Shown: piece by piece, positions 34,803 to 43,611 of the stretch
Position numbering within the stretch: position 1 is the stretch's first letter
Layout of the letters: every line of letters begins with the position of its first letter
Source of the DNA: Bradyrhizobium quebecense
GTDB lineage: Bacteria; Pseudomonadota; Alphaproteobacteria; Rhizobiales; Xanthobacteraceae
Direction of reading: 5' to 3'
Length of the DNA stretch: 64,000 nucleotides
Assembly: GCF_013373795.3 (NCBI RefSeq)
Contig: NZ_CP088022.1
Span: forward strand, 4,402,001 to 4,466,000
The notes under the pieces: model-generated
Told to the model about the DNA's origin: nothing
What the model saw: the letters and a program-made list of their open reading frames with translations, nothing else
The model's database searches: none
Made by a program: the position numbers and the translations under genes

Positions 34803-36320
34803 ATGGAAGCCGAGGTTGGGATGCTGGTGGTGGAGACGATTGCCAAGGTCCGTCGCGCCTATTTTGTTGATGGTCGTCCGATCAAGGCGATCTGCCGAGA
34901 ACTCGGCGTGTCGCGGAAGGTGGTCCGCAAGGTTATCCGTTCTCAAGCAACCGAGTTCCGGTACGAACGCGAGACGCAGCCGCTCCCGAAGATGGGGCCG
35001 TGGAGTTCCGAGCTTGACCGGCTGCTGGCGGCAAATGAGAGCAAGGCGGCACGGGAACGGCTGACGCTGATCCGGTTGTTCGAAGAGCTTCGCGGCTTGG
35101 GCTATACCGGCGGCTATGACGCGGTTCGTCGCTACGCGCGACGCTGGAGCCGGGAGCGCGGCGCCTTGACAGCATCAGCCTATGTGCCTCTGAGTTTTGC
35201 CCCCGGCGAGGCCTATCAGTTTGACTGGAGCCACGAAGTGGTCCTGCTGAGCGGGGTCACGGTGATCGTGAAGGTGGCTCACGTCCGGCTTTGCCACAGC
35301 CGGATGCTGTTCGCGCGGGCCTATCCGCGCGAGACACAGGAGATGGTGTTCGACGCCCATGACCGGGCGTTTGCGCTGTTCAAGGGAGCCTGCAGGCGCG
35401 GCATCTACGACAACATGAAGACCGCGGTGGAGACGATCTTTGTCGGCAAGGGACGCCTCTACAATCGCCGCTTCCTGCAGATGTGCAGCCACTACCTGGT
35501 CGACCCGGTGGCCTGCACGCCGGCGTCGGGCTGGGAGAAGGGCCAAGTCGAGAACCAGGTCGGGCTGGTCCGCGAACGCTTCTTCACGCCACGGCTGCGC
35601 TTCAAGACGCTGGATGAACTGAACGCCTGGCTACTCGAAAAATGCATCGCTTACGCCAAAGCGCATCGGCATCCGGAGTTTGCGGACCAAACCATCTGGG
35701 AAGTCTTCGAAGCCGAGCGACCAAAGCTCGTTCCGTATGCCGGCCGCTTCGACGGCTTCCATGCCGTGCCCGCCTCGATCTCCAAGACCTGTCTGGTGCG
35801 CTTCGACAACAACAAATACTCGGTGGCGGCGAGCGCAGTCGGACGCCCGGTCGAGGTCCAGGCTTATGCCGATCGCATCGTGATCCGCCAGGACGGCCGG
35901 ATCGTCGCTGAGCATCAGCGGTCCTTCGGGCGCGGCGAGACGACCTACGATCCCTGGCACTATGTGCCGGTACTGGTTCGCAAACCTGGCGCCTTGCGCA
36001 ATGGAGCTCCCTTCAAAGGCTGGGTGCTGCCAGCCGCTATCGAGCGGATCCGGCGCAGGCTTGCCAGCACCGACGATGGCAATCGGCAGATGGTCGACAT
36101 CCTCAACGCGGTGCTGACTGACGGTCTGCCCGCGGCGGAAGCCGCCTGTGCCGAAGCGCTCGGTCACTGCGTCCATTCCGCCGATGTCGTTCTCAACATC
36201 CTGGCCCGTCAACGCGAGCCCGCTCCACCGGCCAACATCATGACACCGGCTGCCCTGACGCTTCGCCATGCGCCGATCGCCGATTGTGCCCGCTACGACA
36301 ACCTCCGGAGGACCATCTGA
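34803..36320 (+). CDS. istA: IS21-family transposase IstA
   Basis: 505-residue DDE transposase. The N-terminal helix-turn-helix (about 20-50: AYFVDGRPIKAICRELGVSR) precedes an integrase-core domain with the acidic triad in YQFDWSHE, GIYDNMKT and KGQVENQVG. The C-terminal beta domain contains FDNNKYSVAASAVGRPVEV. Its TGA overlaps the ATG of istB (36318-36322), the normal IS21 coupling. The gene seems intact, but without IstB the element should not transpose efficiently. Confidence 0.92.
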   Translation: MEAEVGMLVVETIAKVRRAYFVDGRPIKAICRELGVSRKVVRKVIRSQATEFRYERETQPLPKMGPWSSELDRLLAANESKAARERLTLIRLFEELRGLGYTGGYDAVRRYARRWSRERGALTASAYVPLSFAPGEAYQFDWSHEVVLLSGVTVIVKVAHVRLCHSRMLFARAYPRETQEMVFDAHDRAFALFKGACRRGIYDNMKTAVETIFVGKGRLYNRRFLQMCSHYLVDPVACTPASGWEKGQVENQVGLVRERFFTPRLRFKTLDELNAWLLEKCIAYAKAHRHPEFADQTIWEVFEAERPKLVPYAGRFDGFHAVPASISKTCLVRFDNNKYSVAASAVGRPVEVQAYADRIVIRQDGRIVAEHQRSFGRGETTYDPWHYVPVLVRKPGALRNGAPFKGWVLPAAIERIRRRLASTDDGNRQMVDILNAVLTDGLPAAEAACAEALGHCVHSADVVLNILARQREPAPPANIMTPAALTLRHAPIADCARYDNLRRTI

Positions 36321-36355
36321 TGGAACGGACCCAAATCTTCGACCTCATGAGATAG
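36320..36355 (+). pseudogene. istB: istB start fragment
   Basis: Eleven codons, MERTQIFDLMR, match the beginning of IS21 IstB ATPases and are then cut by TAG. The sequence after it shows no further IstB similarity in any frame I could read, indicating a deletion rather than a point mutation. Confidence 0.7.
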
Positions 36356-36505
36356 ATCTTGCGAGCCTGGGCCTCTGTCACGCCGCGGCGAACCACGACG
36401 GTCGCTGCTGCTTCGGTGTCATTTCGTCGCTCGTCCTCCGCTCGGGGCTATAGGAACACAGGCCTCCAAGTCAGAGTTATCCGCGTTGTTGTAAGGAGTT
36501 CTGCG

Positions 36506-36736
36506 GTGGTCACCACGATGATCTCTGCAAAGGATCTAGAGCTGATTGCCCTTCGAGAGCTTCGAAGCGTTCCCGGGGGCGAATACATCGCCCATGTGGA
36601 AGTTGATCCCATAAGTGACGAGTGGCGTCTCAACGTGAGCGCGCGGGACGGCGCCGATCTCGACCGCATACAGGAGGCAATCAAAACAACGACGAACAGG
36701 CTCAAGCAACGATACGTCCTGCGGACTGATTGGTGA
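36506..36736 (+). CDS. Small hypothetical protein (rhizobial family)
   Basis: 76 residues from a GTG at 36506 with AAGGAG seven bases upstream. The body reads ISAKDLELIALRELRSVPGG, EYIAHVEVDP, DEWRLNVSARDGADLDRIQ and a basic tail, ending RYVLRTDW. This matches a small family I recognise from Bradyrhizobium accessory regions, with no known function. It is soluble, with a mixed helix-strand pattern. It follows the broken IS21 element by 150 bases. Confidence 0.65.
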   Translation: MVTTMISAKDLELIALRELRSVPGGEYIAHVEVDPISDEWRLNVSARDGADLDRIQEAIKTTTNRLKQRYVLRTDW

Positions 36737-36966
36737 GGCGCCGGTCGTCATGGGCCGACATCCTCCCCGTGGATGACACCGGTTAGCCGCTCGTCCCGCT
36801 GGCCAGAGGGGGTCCGCACGAAGGCGAGCGCTACGGCGAGGAGGAAATCCTCTGCTCGGCGCGGTTCTCCCGCCATAGCCGGCGCCCATTGACCAAGTCG
36901 TTGTAGGCGGGTGCAGGCTGCCCGATAGTTCTAGCGGCTTCCCACCCTCGCGGATCGGCGCGATCA

Positions 36967-37385
36967 TTGGGAATGGGATCCAAGTCTCGCGAGTACATGT
37001 TCGGGTCGACGGTCAGGCATCTGGCCGAGCATGCTGCCGATGCTCGACGGGATGCCGACATATTGGCCTGCCAGGCGTGGAACGCCCGCATGCTCGCCTT
37101 CCGGGGCCGGCCCAGCCGTCCCCGGCGCTCGGCGACGCGCTCAACGCCGCCTGCCGATACCTCGAGGTGAAGTGCCTCGGCTGCGAGACCCACCAGACGG
37201 TCGCGCTGGATGTCGTCCGGCGGCCGAAGTGGACGCCGATCCACGAACTCGAGCGCTACATGCGGTGCAAGGGCTGCTCCCGCCAGCAGGGCCAGTCGTA
37301 TAAGCGCAGTCATCTCGTGGCACTCCGGACCACAAAGATCTCCGTCATGAACCCGCCGTCGACCTGGTGGCCTGCGGAGCGGTAG
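36967..37385 (+). pseudogene. Frameshifted small zinc-ribbon protein gene
   Basis: Two overlapping frames make up one protein. The first (from 36967) gives LAEHAADARRDADILACQAW and NARMLAFRG. The second, from about 37100, continues PAQPSPALGDALNAACRYLE, then CLGC and CKGC pairs (a possible zinc ribbon), PIHELERYMR and a PPSTWWPAER tail. Intact relatives I recall join WNARMLAFRG directly to PAQPSPTLGDALN in a single frame, so a one-base shift near 37100 is inferred. The distal part could be translated alone from the GTG at 37077. Confidence 0.6.
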
Positions 37386-37603
37386 AGCCGATGAAAAACT
37401 GACCTAGTCGCCAAACCGAACAAACCCGCCGAAGTCCGGCAGGTTTGAATGCGACTGCGCAACATTCTCGATCCTATGTCTGGCCGATGGCATGAACCGT
37501 GCTCGGGACTTGCTGCCGGGAATTTCAGTGTCCCGGTTCAGGAATAAACTGTCGCCTGGTGTGTGATTCTGAGACCAGCGGCCCGACAAATTGGGAGGTA
37601 TCA

Positions 37604-37846
37604 TTGAACAACACCCTACCTCTACACGCCAGATTCATTGTTCGAAGAGGAAGCACCGACTGGATGGTTTACGATCGAGAACTTAAGGGACCGGCGCAGT
37701 TGGAAAAAGGTGGCCGTTTCGCCGAGAAACTGACGATGGAACAGGCCGAACACATCAAGCAGGCGCTCACGAATTCCCTCATTATGCAGGCGGGAGCGCG
37801 TTCGGTCTCTCAGCCACCGACGTCTACGGGTAAGCCTCGGCCGTGA
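37604..37846 (+). CDS. Small hypothetical protein
   Basis: 80 residues from a TTG at 37604 preceded by GGGAGG at a good distance. It reads LHARFIVRRGSTDWMVYDRE, then GGRFAEKLTMEQAEHIKQAL, a strand-strand-helix layout seen in very small rhizobial proteins of unknown role. The C-terminal PPTSTGKPRP looks disordered. The non-ATG start leaves some doubt, but the fit to the ribosome site is good. Confidence 0.6.
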   Translation: MNNTLPLHARFIVRRGSTDWMVYDRELKGPAQLEKGGRFAEKLTMEQAEHIKQALTNSLIMQAGARSVSQPPTSTGKPRP

Positions 37847-37862
37847 AAGCCGTAATCGACCA

Positions 37863-38063
37863 TCACATCGGTGCTCGCAAACCGCGAGATGAAAGCCACT
37901 CGGTCATCTGGGAGGCGTTGTCCGCCTGCCGCGCCTTGCGCAGGAGTCGTTCGCGCTCGATGCCCGGTGGAGTTCCTCTTGCCTCTTTGCGCCGGCGCTG
38001 CGCTTCTTCGTTCAAGCGTTGATAAAGCGACGTGGAATGTTTGACAGGATGCCGTTGCTGCAT
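37863..38063 (-). CDS. Small basic helical hypothetical protein
   Basis: 66 residues, strongly helical and charged: HPVKHSTSLYQRLNEEAQRR, then PPGIERERLLRKARQADNAS and a WLSSRGLRAP tail. I recognise the pattern HPVKH, PPGxERxxLxRKARQA and WLSSxGLR as a widespread small Bradyrhizobium family without assigned function. It converges with the preceding small gene, with 16 bases between. Confidence 0.7.
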   Translation of the reverse strand: MQQRHPVKHSTSLYQRLNEEAQRRRKEARGTPPGIERERLLRKARQADNASQMTEWLSSRGLRAPM

Positions 38064-38290
38064 GACGCACTTCCTTGCTTCGTGGAAGGCGGGAGCATGA
38101 TGCTCTCAGTCACCGGTAAATTGCCAAGCGGCCGAGCGGTGATATTCAATATGTAGCTACCCAACCTCTATCAAAACAGACCACCGCGCCGAATATTCGC
38201 GGCGGTGTCGGTTTGCGGACCGGGGCCAAAAAGCGGAGTGTGGCAGGATCACTGGCTTGTAGCTGGCCACCGTCGGCGCATACTTTCTTG

Positions 38291-38473
38291 ATGACCGAGC
38301 AGCTACCAGCTTTCATGGCTTGCAAAAATCCCGGCACTGGCTGGAGGATCGATATTCTATGGCCCGATGGCGAAACGGAAGTTATCAAGGGCTTTGTTAC
38401 GGAGCACGACGCGACCAAGTGGATTTCTGAGCACTCGACGACGTGGCAAGAAAATCCGGACCAACCGCGCTAG
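38291..38473 (+). CDS. Small hypothetical protein
   Basis: 60 residues from the ATG at 38291. The core WRIDILWPDGETEVIKGFVT followed by EHDATKWISEHS is a strand-strand-helix unit typical of short rhizobial proteins that occur in many copies per genome. No function is known. The frame is open upstream without a better start. Confidence 0.6.
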   Translation: MTEQLPAFMACKNPGTGWRIDILWPDGETEVIKGFVTEHDATKWISEHSTTWQENPDQPR

Positions 38474-39090
38474 ACAATTGACCCACCATTGGTGATCGCC
38501 ACCCATAGGCGACCGATTCCTAGCGGCTTCTCTCCGCATGCGATCGGCGCCATCATCCGGCCATGCACCAGCGTCGATCCACGAAATGGTCCGGCCGCAT
38601 CCTCCTGACCACAGGATGGGCGGAGATTGCGATGGGCCTCATTCGATGAGAAGTACCAAGTCATCTGATCCGGATCCATCCGCAGAACGTCACAAGATAA
38701 GAACTGGATCATCGTGTTGGAGGCGGGCACAGTTGTCTGGCCCTCGCCTGAAAGGCCTCGTGTTTCCCGAGCGACGCAAGATCGAAAATTGTAAGAAGAT
38801 ACGATGCCTCGCTCCGAGCCGAGCACTTCCTCGTTGTGGAAGGATACGACCCGCGAATTCATGCTGTATATTTTTGTCTTCAACTTTACAAATATGATTC
38901 AGAAGAAACGTGTGCCTCTACAAGGCGAGGAGATAGGCAGGCTGATCGCCAATGCCCTTGAGAGCCGAATTGTAGACCGCGACCACGGTACGGCCCAGTA
39001 GAGAAGCTGCTACGTTCTTGCTCCAGATCAATCCAAACCTACCCTGGAAGGATAACATAACATTGATCAACCTTGGAAAGGAGATCAATT
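38474..39090. other. Interval without a confident gene
   Basis: About 600 bases. A minus-strand frame (38470-38883) with MDPDQMTWYFSSNEAHRNLR and a plus-strand frame (38804-39001) are open, but neither has a ribosome site or recognisable similarity. GGAAAGGAGATC just before 39091 belongs to the next gene. Confidence 0.35.
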
Positions 39091-39342
39091 ATGTCACGTA
39101 AAACCTTTATCGCTATTGCCGCATCTGCCATCATTGGAATGGGCTGTCTCGCGATGGTTTCAACAGACGCGTTGGCGCGCGGTGGTCACCGTGGCGCGGG
39201 CGGCGTTCACCATGGCGCTGGCGTTGGTCACCATGGTGTTGGCGTTGGCGCCCGTGGCGTTGGCGTACGGCCTGGAGTGGCCGTAGGCGTCGGAGCTGCT
39301 GCCGTTCGCTGCGGATACGCGCCCTACCCACCGTGCTACTAA
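39091..39342 (+). CDS. Small secreted Gly/His-rich protein
   Basis: 83 residues with AAGGAG before the ATG. A signal peptide (residues 1-29, ending DALA) is followed by a low-complexity region of Gly, His, Val and Ala in short repeats (HHGAGVGHHGVGVGARGVGV) and a C-terminal CGYAPYPPCY. The His-rich repeats could bind metal, but nothing else supports a function. Such proteins are common in Bradyrhizobium. A weak hairpin follows at 39356. Confidence 0.75.
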   Translation: MSRKTFIAIAASAIIGMGCLAMVSTDALARGGHRGAGGVHHGAGVGHHGVGVGARGVGVRPGVAVGVGAAAVRCGYAPYPPCY

Positions 39343-39355
39343 CGCTATGGCAGAA

Positions 39356-39381
39356 CCCGATCCCCGTTAAAGGGGACCGGG
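39356..39381 (+). terminator. Possible hairpin after the Gly/His-rich gene
   Basis: CCCGATCCCC, GTTAAA loop, GGGGACCGGG: nine of ten bases pair. There is no U run, so it is only a candidate terminator. Confidence 0.4.
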
Positions 39382-39476
39382 CTGCTGCTGGTATGCGGTA
39401 TTAGTCGCGATTGAGAGTTTGGCATCATCTCCTAGATCAATGCTTATCAGACCTGGGCGGGGTGAAGGAGCCACGA

Positions 39477-39923
39477 ATGCCCTTGGCGAGATATTTTCTC
39501 GTTGTCGGCGCAGTGCTGCTCGTGCTGCTGTTCATTTCCAATGCATATCTTGCAAGGTCGCAAGTCACGGCAGGCGCAGATAGCAAACCTTTCATCATCC
39601 GCATTCATTCCGATCGGAAATGGCCGGAGCGCATTGTTTACGATACCAGCGCCCCGAAAATCATTCCTCCGCAACTCGCGAGTACAGAGGGCAGCATCGT
39701 CGCCACGCCTTCGCTCATCGACGTTCCCGCCAGAGCCAAGGAGCGGGATGCAATGGCGCAGCTGCGGCCGCCCGATGCCATCCAGCTACGACCGTCCGCA
39801 TCAAGAATGCAAGAGTCAAAGCAACAGCGCTTTCGCAAAGTTGCAAAGAAACGTGCGTGGCCACCCGCATTGCAGGTCGCGCGGCAATGGAGATTTGGGT
39901 GGTTCGGAAATGGCGTCTGGTAA
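39477..39923 (+). CDS. Small exported/membrane-anchored hypothetical protein
   Basis: 148 residues from the ATG at 39477 with GAAGGAG upstream. One N-terminal hydrophobic helix (LARYFLVVGAVLLVLLFISN) is followed by FIIRIHSDRKWPERIVYDTS, a segment I recognise from small Bradyrhizobium proteins, a Pro-rich stretch and a basic tail ending WRFGWFGNGVW. The helix may be an uncleaved anchor with the rest periplasmic. Function unknown. Confidence 0.7.
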   Translation: MPLARYFLVVGAVLLVLLFISNAYLARSQVTAGADSKPFIIRIHSDRKWPERIVYDTSAPKIIPPQLASTEGSIVATPSLIDVPARAKERDAMAQLRPPDAIQLRPSASRMQESKQQRFRKVAKKRAWPPALQVARQWRFGWFGNGVW

Positions 39924-40032
39924 GCCAACCTGGTCGACGCCTGTGAGACATTAGAGCTACATATCGATGGAAATTGGCTGCGCAGAAGGGCCGTAGCCCT
40001 GTGACCATTCGTCGGAAGCCGCTCGCATCGGC

Positions 40033-40355
40033 CTACTTCAGACGTATCGTGACTCCGCCCACGGCAGCCGATATCTTAGCGCCCACCTCCGGGCCGCTGA
40101 GTTCAGGATCACGTCATTGGCGTTCTGCAACTTGAATGCCGCAAGCGCGCCGCCCGCACAGGGCAGGAGCCCTCGATCGAGGCCGGGTCCTCTGAGATTG
40201 ATGGCGCCGATCGTGAAACCGACGCTTATGCCTGACAGCGTAAACGGGCATCGCTTGTCGCGAAGGACGAGCACGCCCTCATCGCCGCCGACTCCAGCGA
40301 TGAATCCACCCTTGTTGAAGATCACGCCGACTTGGCCGGTTTCGGCACGCGATGG
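40033..40355 (-). pseudogene. Frameshifted 3' fragment of a small beta-rich protein gene
   Basis: One frame gives GVIFNKGGFIAGVGGDEGVL, CPFTLSGISVGFTIGA and KLQNANDVIL; a second continues LSGPEVGAKISAAVGGVTIR and ends LK-stop at 40033. Together they match the second half of a small Gly-rich rhizobial family of unknown function; a single lost base near 40108 would explain the break. The 5' half is missing where the fragment meets the response-regulator relic on the other strand. Confidence 0.55.
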
Positions 40356-40720
40356 CGTGCTGAAGCCAGCTACGCGTCCGAACATCTTGGCTACGAGACC
40401 ATCTATCGAGATTCAGCCAAAGCCGCATTGAAACTGCTTGAGGCCGGCAAGGATCGATCTCGTCTTCAGCGATATCGTGATGCCGGGGACCATCGACGGC
40501 GCCGGGCTGGCGAGAGAAATTCGCTCGCGGTATCCCAAATTGCCGGTAGCGCTTACGACGACTATAGTGATGCTGCAGGCAGCTCTGCCAAACCTGAAAA
40601 TATTGCGCAAGCCGTGCGATATCGAGGCACTCAGAGGCTTCATCATATTGCGTCTCCGAGATCAACGAGAACATCCGGTGTGCCTCTGGCGTCAAGCACG
40701 ATCGACGCCTCGCACGGAAG
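40338..40720 (+). pseudogene. Remnant of a response-regulator receiver domain
   Basis: Frame one reads HLGYETIYRDSAKAALKLLE and AG; frame two continues DLVFSDIVMPGTIDGAGLAR, EIRSRYPKLPVAL and LKILRKPCDIEALRGFI. These are the middle, the phosphorylation-site Asp (FSDIVMPG) and the end (KILRKP with the conserved Lys) of a receiver domain like those at the C-terminus of hybrid histidine kinases. At least one frameshift near 40440 and another local one near 40560 are needed. No kinase domain remains. Confidence 0.6.
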
Positions 40721-40878
40721 TTGATCGGACGTTCTCGGCAGGCCGGTGTCCACCCCTTCTCGGCTCCGGACGATGTCCCTGAGATCATGTGGGTCGTATC
40801 GTCGCCGATATCTTGATGCTAGGCTCGACAACGGCAGGGTGCACCTGCTCCCTGCTTCACACTGGACGGGAGGACGAC

Positions 40879-41094
40879 ATGCCTGAGAGCGTCTACAAGG
40901 TCATTGAGCTGATCGGTACCAGCAACGACTCCTGGGAAAAGGCCGCCACCAATGCGGTCGAGCAAGCTGCAAAATCTCTGCGAGATCTCCGCGTTGCCGA
41001 GGTCGTCAAACTCGATATGCAACTGGATGAAAAGGGAAAAGTAGAAGCCTATCGCGCCAAGCTCAACGTATCGTTCAAGTTCGAGGGCACCTGA
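40879..41094 (+). CDS. Dodecin, flavin-binding storage protein
   Basis: 71-residue protein of the dodecin family, which assembles into a hollow dodecamer that binds and buffers riboflavin or FMN. The sequence shows the whole fold: VYKVIELIGTSNDSWEKAAT, NAVEQAAKSLRDLRVAEVVK and a final strand YRAKLNVSFKFEGT. The Trp in SNDSWE corresponds to the flavin-stacking position. GGGAGG precedes the ATG. A strong terminator follows at 10 bases, so it is monocistronic. It is one of few intact genes in the island. Confidence 0.92.
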   Translation: MPESVYKVIELIGTSNDSWEKAATNAVEQAAKSLRDLRVAEVVKLDMQLDEKGKVEAYRAKLNVSFKFEGT

Positions 41095-41103
41095 GCCTCA
41101 CCA

Positions 41104-41130
41104 CCTCGCCCCGCTTGCGGGGCGAGGTTT
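41104..41130 (+). terminator. Terminator after dodecin
   Basis: CCTCGCCCCG, CTTG loop, CGGGGCGAGG: a perfect 10-bp stem followed by TTT. It lies nine bases after the dodecin stop. Confidence 0.8.
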
Positions 41131-41443
41131 GGCTCGTTGGAGAAAGATGTCAGGCGCGGTCGCCGGATTTTCATACCTTTGTTCAGACCAGATGGCTTGG
41201 AGACGCGCTCGACCACGGCAGGGAGACAGAATGCCCAGCCGCCTCGCGCGCCAGGCTTTTCCCTGGAGAGCGGCGGCGTAAGTGCTCCACTCGTTCGTCT
41301 CCTTCGTGCGACTCAAACCCTGAACCGCGCAGACAATGGCGCGCCGCCCAAGAGAGCATATTGCGATCCATGGATCCTGATTGCCTCGTTGTCTTAGATT
41401 TCCACGGTGTTAGTCTTTCGAAAAACGCCCAAGGGAGGGAGCC
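41131..41443. other. Gene-free leader before the PHA synthase gene
   Basis: About 310 bases between the dodecin terminator and the PHA synthase start. It probably contains the synthase promoter; no element could be assigned. Only AGGGAGGGAG immediately before the ATG at 41444 is clear. Confidence 0.4.
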
Positions 41444-43231
41444 ATGGCAGATCGATCGACACAACCACCGACTTGGGACCCCCTCGTCATCGCAGGCCAA
41501 TTGCACGCGATAGCGAAGCAGAGCCAATCGCTCATGCAGCGCTTTGCCGCGAGCCAGACCGACGCCACCAGGATCGGCATGGGAGACACCTCGACGGTCG
41601 GATTCGACTTCATCGACCTCATGACGAACATGATGTCCGACCCTACCCCGGCCACGAAGGCCCAGATCGACCTCTTCAACGAGAGCGTTGCGCTTTGGCA
41701 GAAGACCGCAGAGCGCATGTGGACAATGCGTCCTTTCGAACCTGAAAAGCCGACGGACAAGCGATTCAAACACCCGGATTGGACCGAGAATGCGGTTTTC
41801 AATTACGTCAAGGAGAGCTATCTCGTCGCCGCCAAGTCGATCCTTTCGACCGTCAGGGACGTCAAGGGCATGGATGAAAGCTCGGCTCGCAAGGTCGATT
41901 TCTACACACGTCAGTTCGTCGACGCCATTTCTCCCTCGAACTTCGTCGCAACCAACCCTGAGGTCCTCAAGGCCACGCTGGATACCGGGGGACAGAACCT
42001 GCTCCGCGGGCTAGAGAACCTGCTTTCCGATCTTGATCGCGGCGACGGCCGCCTGTCGATCACGATGACCGATATGAAGGCTTTCCGGCTCGGCGAAAAC
42101 ATCGCGACGACGCCGGGAAAGGTCGTCTTCCAGAACAACCTGATGCAGCTGATCCAGTACACTCCCTCGACGGCCGACGTTCGGAAGCGGCCGCTCCTCA
42201 TCATTCCGCCGTGGATCAACAAGTTCTACGTTCTCGACCTTCAGCCGAAGAACTCGCTGATCAAGTGGGCGGTCGACCAGGGCCATACCGTATTCGTGAT
42301 CTCATGGATCAATCCGGACGAGAAACTCGCCGGAAAGGGCTTCGAAGACTACATGCTCGAAGGTCCCGTGGCGGCTTTGGATCCGATCCAGAGAGCCACT
42401 GGCGAGCGGCAGGTCAACGCGGTCGGCTACTGCCTGGGTGGCACCCTGCTCGCCTCGACGGCTGCCTACCTTGCGGCGAATGATGACGACCGCATCGCAA
42501 GCGCGACCTATTTCGTGACGCTGGTGGATTTCTCCGAGGTCGGCGACATGGCCGTCTTTATCGACAAGGAGCAACTCGCCTCCCTGGAATGGCGCATGCG
42601 CGAGCGCGGATATCTCGAAGCCCATGACATGGCAACGTCGTTCAACATGTTGCGTGCGAACGACCTGATCTGGTCGTTCGTCGTCAACAACTATCTGCTC
42701 GGCAAGGAGCACCTTCCATTCGACCTGCTGTTCTGGAATTCGGACTCGACGCGGATGCCGGCAGCCATGCACTCGTTCTACTTAAGGAAGATGTATCTCG
42801 AAAATCTTCTGGCCAAGCCTGGTGGCATTGTGCTCGCTGGCACGCCGATCGACCTGTCCAGGATCAAGATCCCGACCTTCATCCTGTCGACGCGCGAGGA
42901 CCATATCGCACCTTGGAAATCAACCTACGCGGCCACGCGGCTGTACTCGGGTCCAGTCAAATTCGTATTGTCGGCATCAGGCCACATGGCGGGTGTCATC
43001 AGCGCGCCGGGAAGCAAGTATGGCCACTGGACCAATGACGAGTTGCCGGCCGATCCCGACCAATGGTTCTCCGACGCAACCAGCCATCAGGGCTCCTGGT
43101 GGCCTGTCTGGGACGCCTGGATGACCCGCCTGGATGATGTGCGGGTTCCGGCGCGCCGGCCCGGCGGGGGCAACCTGCCCGTAATCGAGGACGCCCCGGG
43201 CGGTTATGTGCGCGTCAGAGCCGTCGCGTAA
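41444..43231 (+). CDS. phaC: Class I poly(3-hydroxyalkanoate) synthase
   Basis: 595-residue polymerase that links 3-hydroxyacyl-CoA units into PHA granules. The alpha/beta-hydrolase core has the lipase-like box GYCLGG with Cys330 in place of Ser, Asp486 (REDHIAP) and His514 (SGHMAG), the full catalytic triad. Family landmarks are TPGKVVFQNNLMQLIQYTP, PPWINKFYVLDLQPKNSLIK and FVISWINPDEKLAGKGFEDY. The N-terminal 200 residues form the usual class I extension. No phaA, phaB or phasin gene is nearby; it sits alone in the tRNA-Lys island, so it is probably an extra copy. Confidence 0.95.
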   Translation: MADRSTQPPTWDPLVIAGQLHAIAKQSQSLMQRFAASQTDATRIGMGDTSTVGFDFIDLMTNMMSDPTPATKAQIDLFNESVALWQKTAERMWTMRPFEPEKPTDKRFKHPDWTENAVFNYVKESYLVAAKSILSTVRDVKGMDESSARKVDFYTRQFVDAISPSNFVATNPEVLKATLDTGGQNLLRGLENLLSDLDRGDGRLSITMTDMKAFRLGENIATTPGKVVFQNNLMQLIQYTPSTADVRKRPLLIIPPWINKFYVLDLQPKNSLIKWAVDQGHTVFVISWINPDEKLAGKGFEDYMLEGPVAALDPIQRATGERQVNAVGYCLGGTLLASTAAYLAANDDDRIASATYFVTLVDFSEVGDMAVFIDKEQLASLEWRMRERGYLEAHDMATSFNMLRANDLIWSFVVNNYLLGKEHLPFDLLFWNSDSTRMPAAMHSFYLRKMYLENLLAKPGGIVLAGTPIDLSRIKIPTFILSTREDHIAPWKSTYAATRLYSGPVKFVLSASGHMAGVISAPGSKYGHWTNDELPADPDQWFSDATSHQGSWWPVWDAWMTRLDDVRVPARRPGGGNLPVIEDAPGGYVRVRAVA

Positions 43232-43329
43232 CGACAGAAGCCAGTCCACCCGTCACGGCGAAGCTAAATATAAGAGGGGCTCAAGCAGACCCGGAAACCC
43301 TAGGTGCGATGCGCAAGCGCGCACCGCTA

Positions 43330-43596
43330 TCAAGCGTGAGTCCAGCCCGAACTGGCATCGTTGAGCCAGCGCCGGGTTGCGTCGTCGGACCAGCCGGGGA
43401 CCGCGTACTGCCCGTGCGGAGCCGCGTCTTGGGCGGGAGGAACGAACACATGCGGCGCATGGAAGCGTCCGGGCTTGGCTCGATGAACGGACGCCGCGTT
43501 GGCGGACCCGCAGATAGCAATAGAAGGAACCACCGTCAGGGACAAAGGCAAGGCGGCACGCATCGCACTTCGCCTGATCACGTTGCGCACTGTCAT
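43330..43596 (-). CDS. Small secreted hypothetical protein
   Basis: 88 residues with a signal peptide (hydrophobic about 13-33, cleavage after SANA). The mature part, VHRAKPGRFHAPHVFVPP, GQYAVPGWSDDATRRWLNDA, ending SGWTHA, matches small Bradyrhizobium exported proteins I recognise by the pattern YAVPGWxDxxTxxWLxxAS. Function unknown. It lies on the opposite strand to PHA synthase, 98 bases away. Confidence 0.55.
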   Translation of the reverse strand: MTVRNVIRRSAMRAALPLSLTVVPSIAICGSANAASVHRAKPGRFHAPHVFVPPAQDAAPHGQYAVPGWSDDATRRWLNDASSGWTHA

Positions 43597-43611
43597 GACT
43601 CGACCATGCTG

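Larger units (their letters stand above)
34707..36355 (+). mobile_element. IS21-family insertion sequence, right part lost
   Basis: The left end probably starts near 34707 with TGTTTCGGCGTGGAATAAGG, followed by repeated GGACCCC/GGGGT blocks up to the first gene, as in multi-repeat IS21 termini. A complete istA is present, but istB stops after 11 codons and no right end is recognisable. The left boundary is estimated. Confidence 0.65.

Noticed and set aside
38804..39001. 65-codon plus-strand frame with FMLYIFVFNFTN
   Set aside because: No ribosome site and no recognisable similarity; kept only as part of an unassigned interval.
39181..39300. Short tandem repeats that could suggest a CRISPR or satellite
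   Set aside because: They encode the Gly/His-rich repeats of a secreted protein and show no spacer structure. No CRISPR array was seen anywhere in the window.
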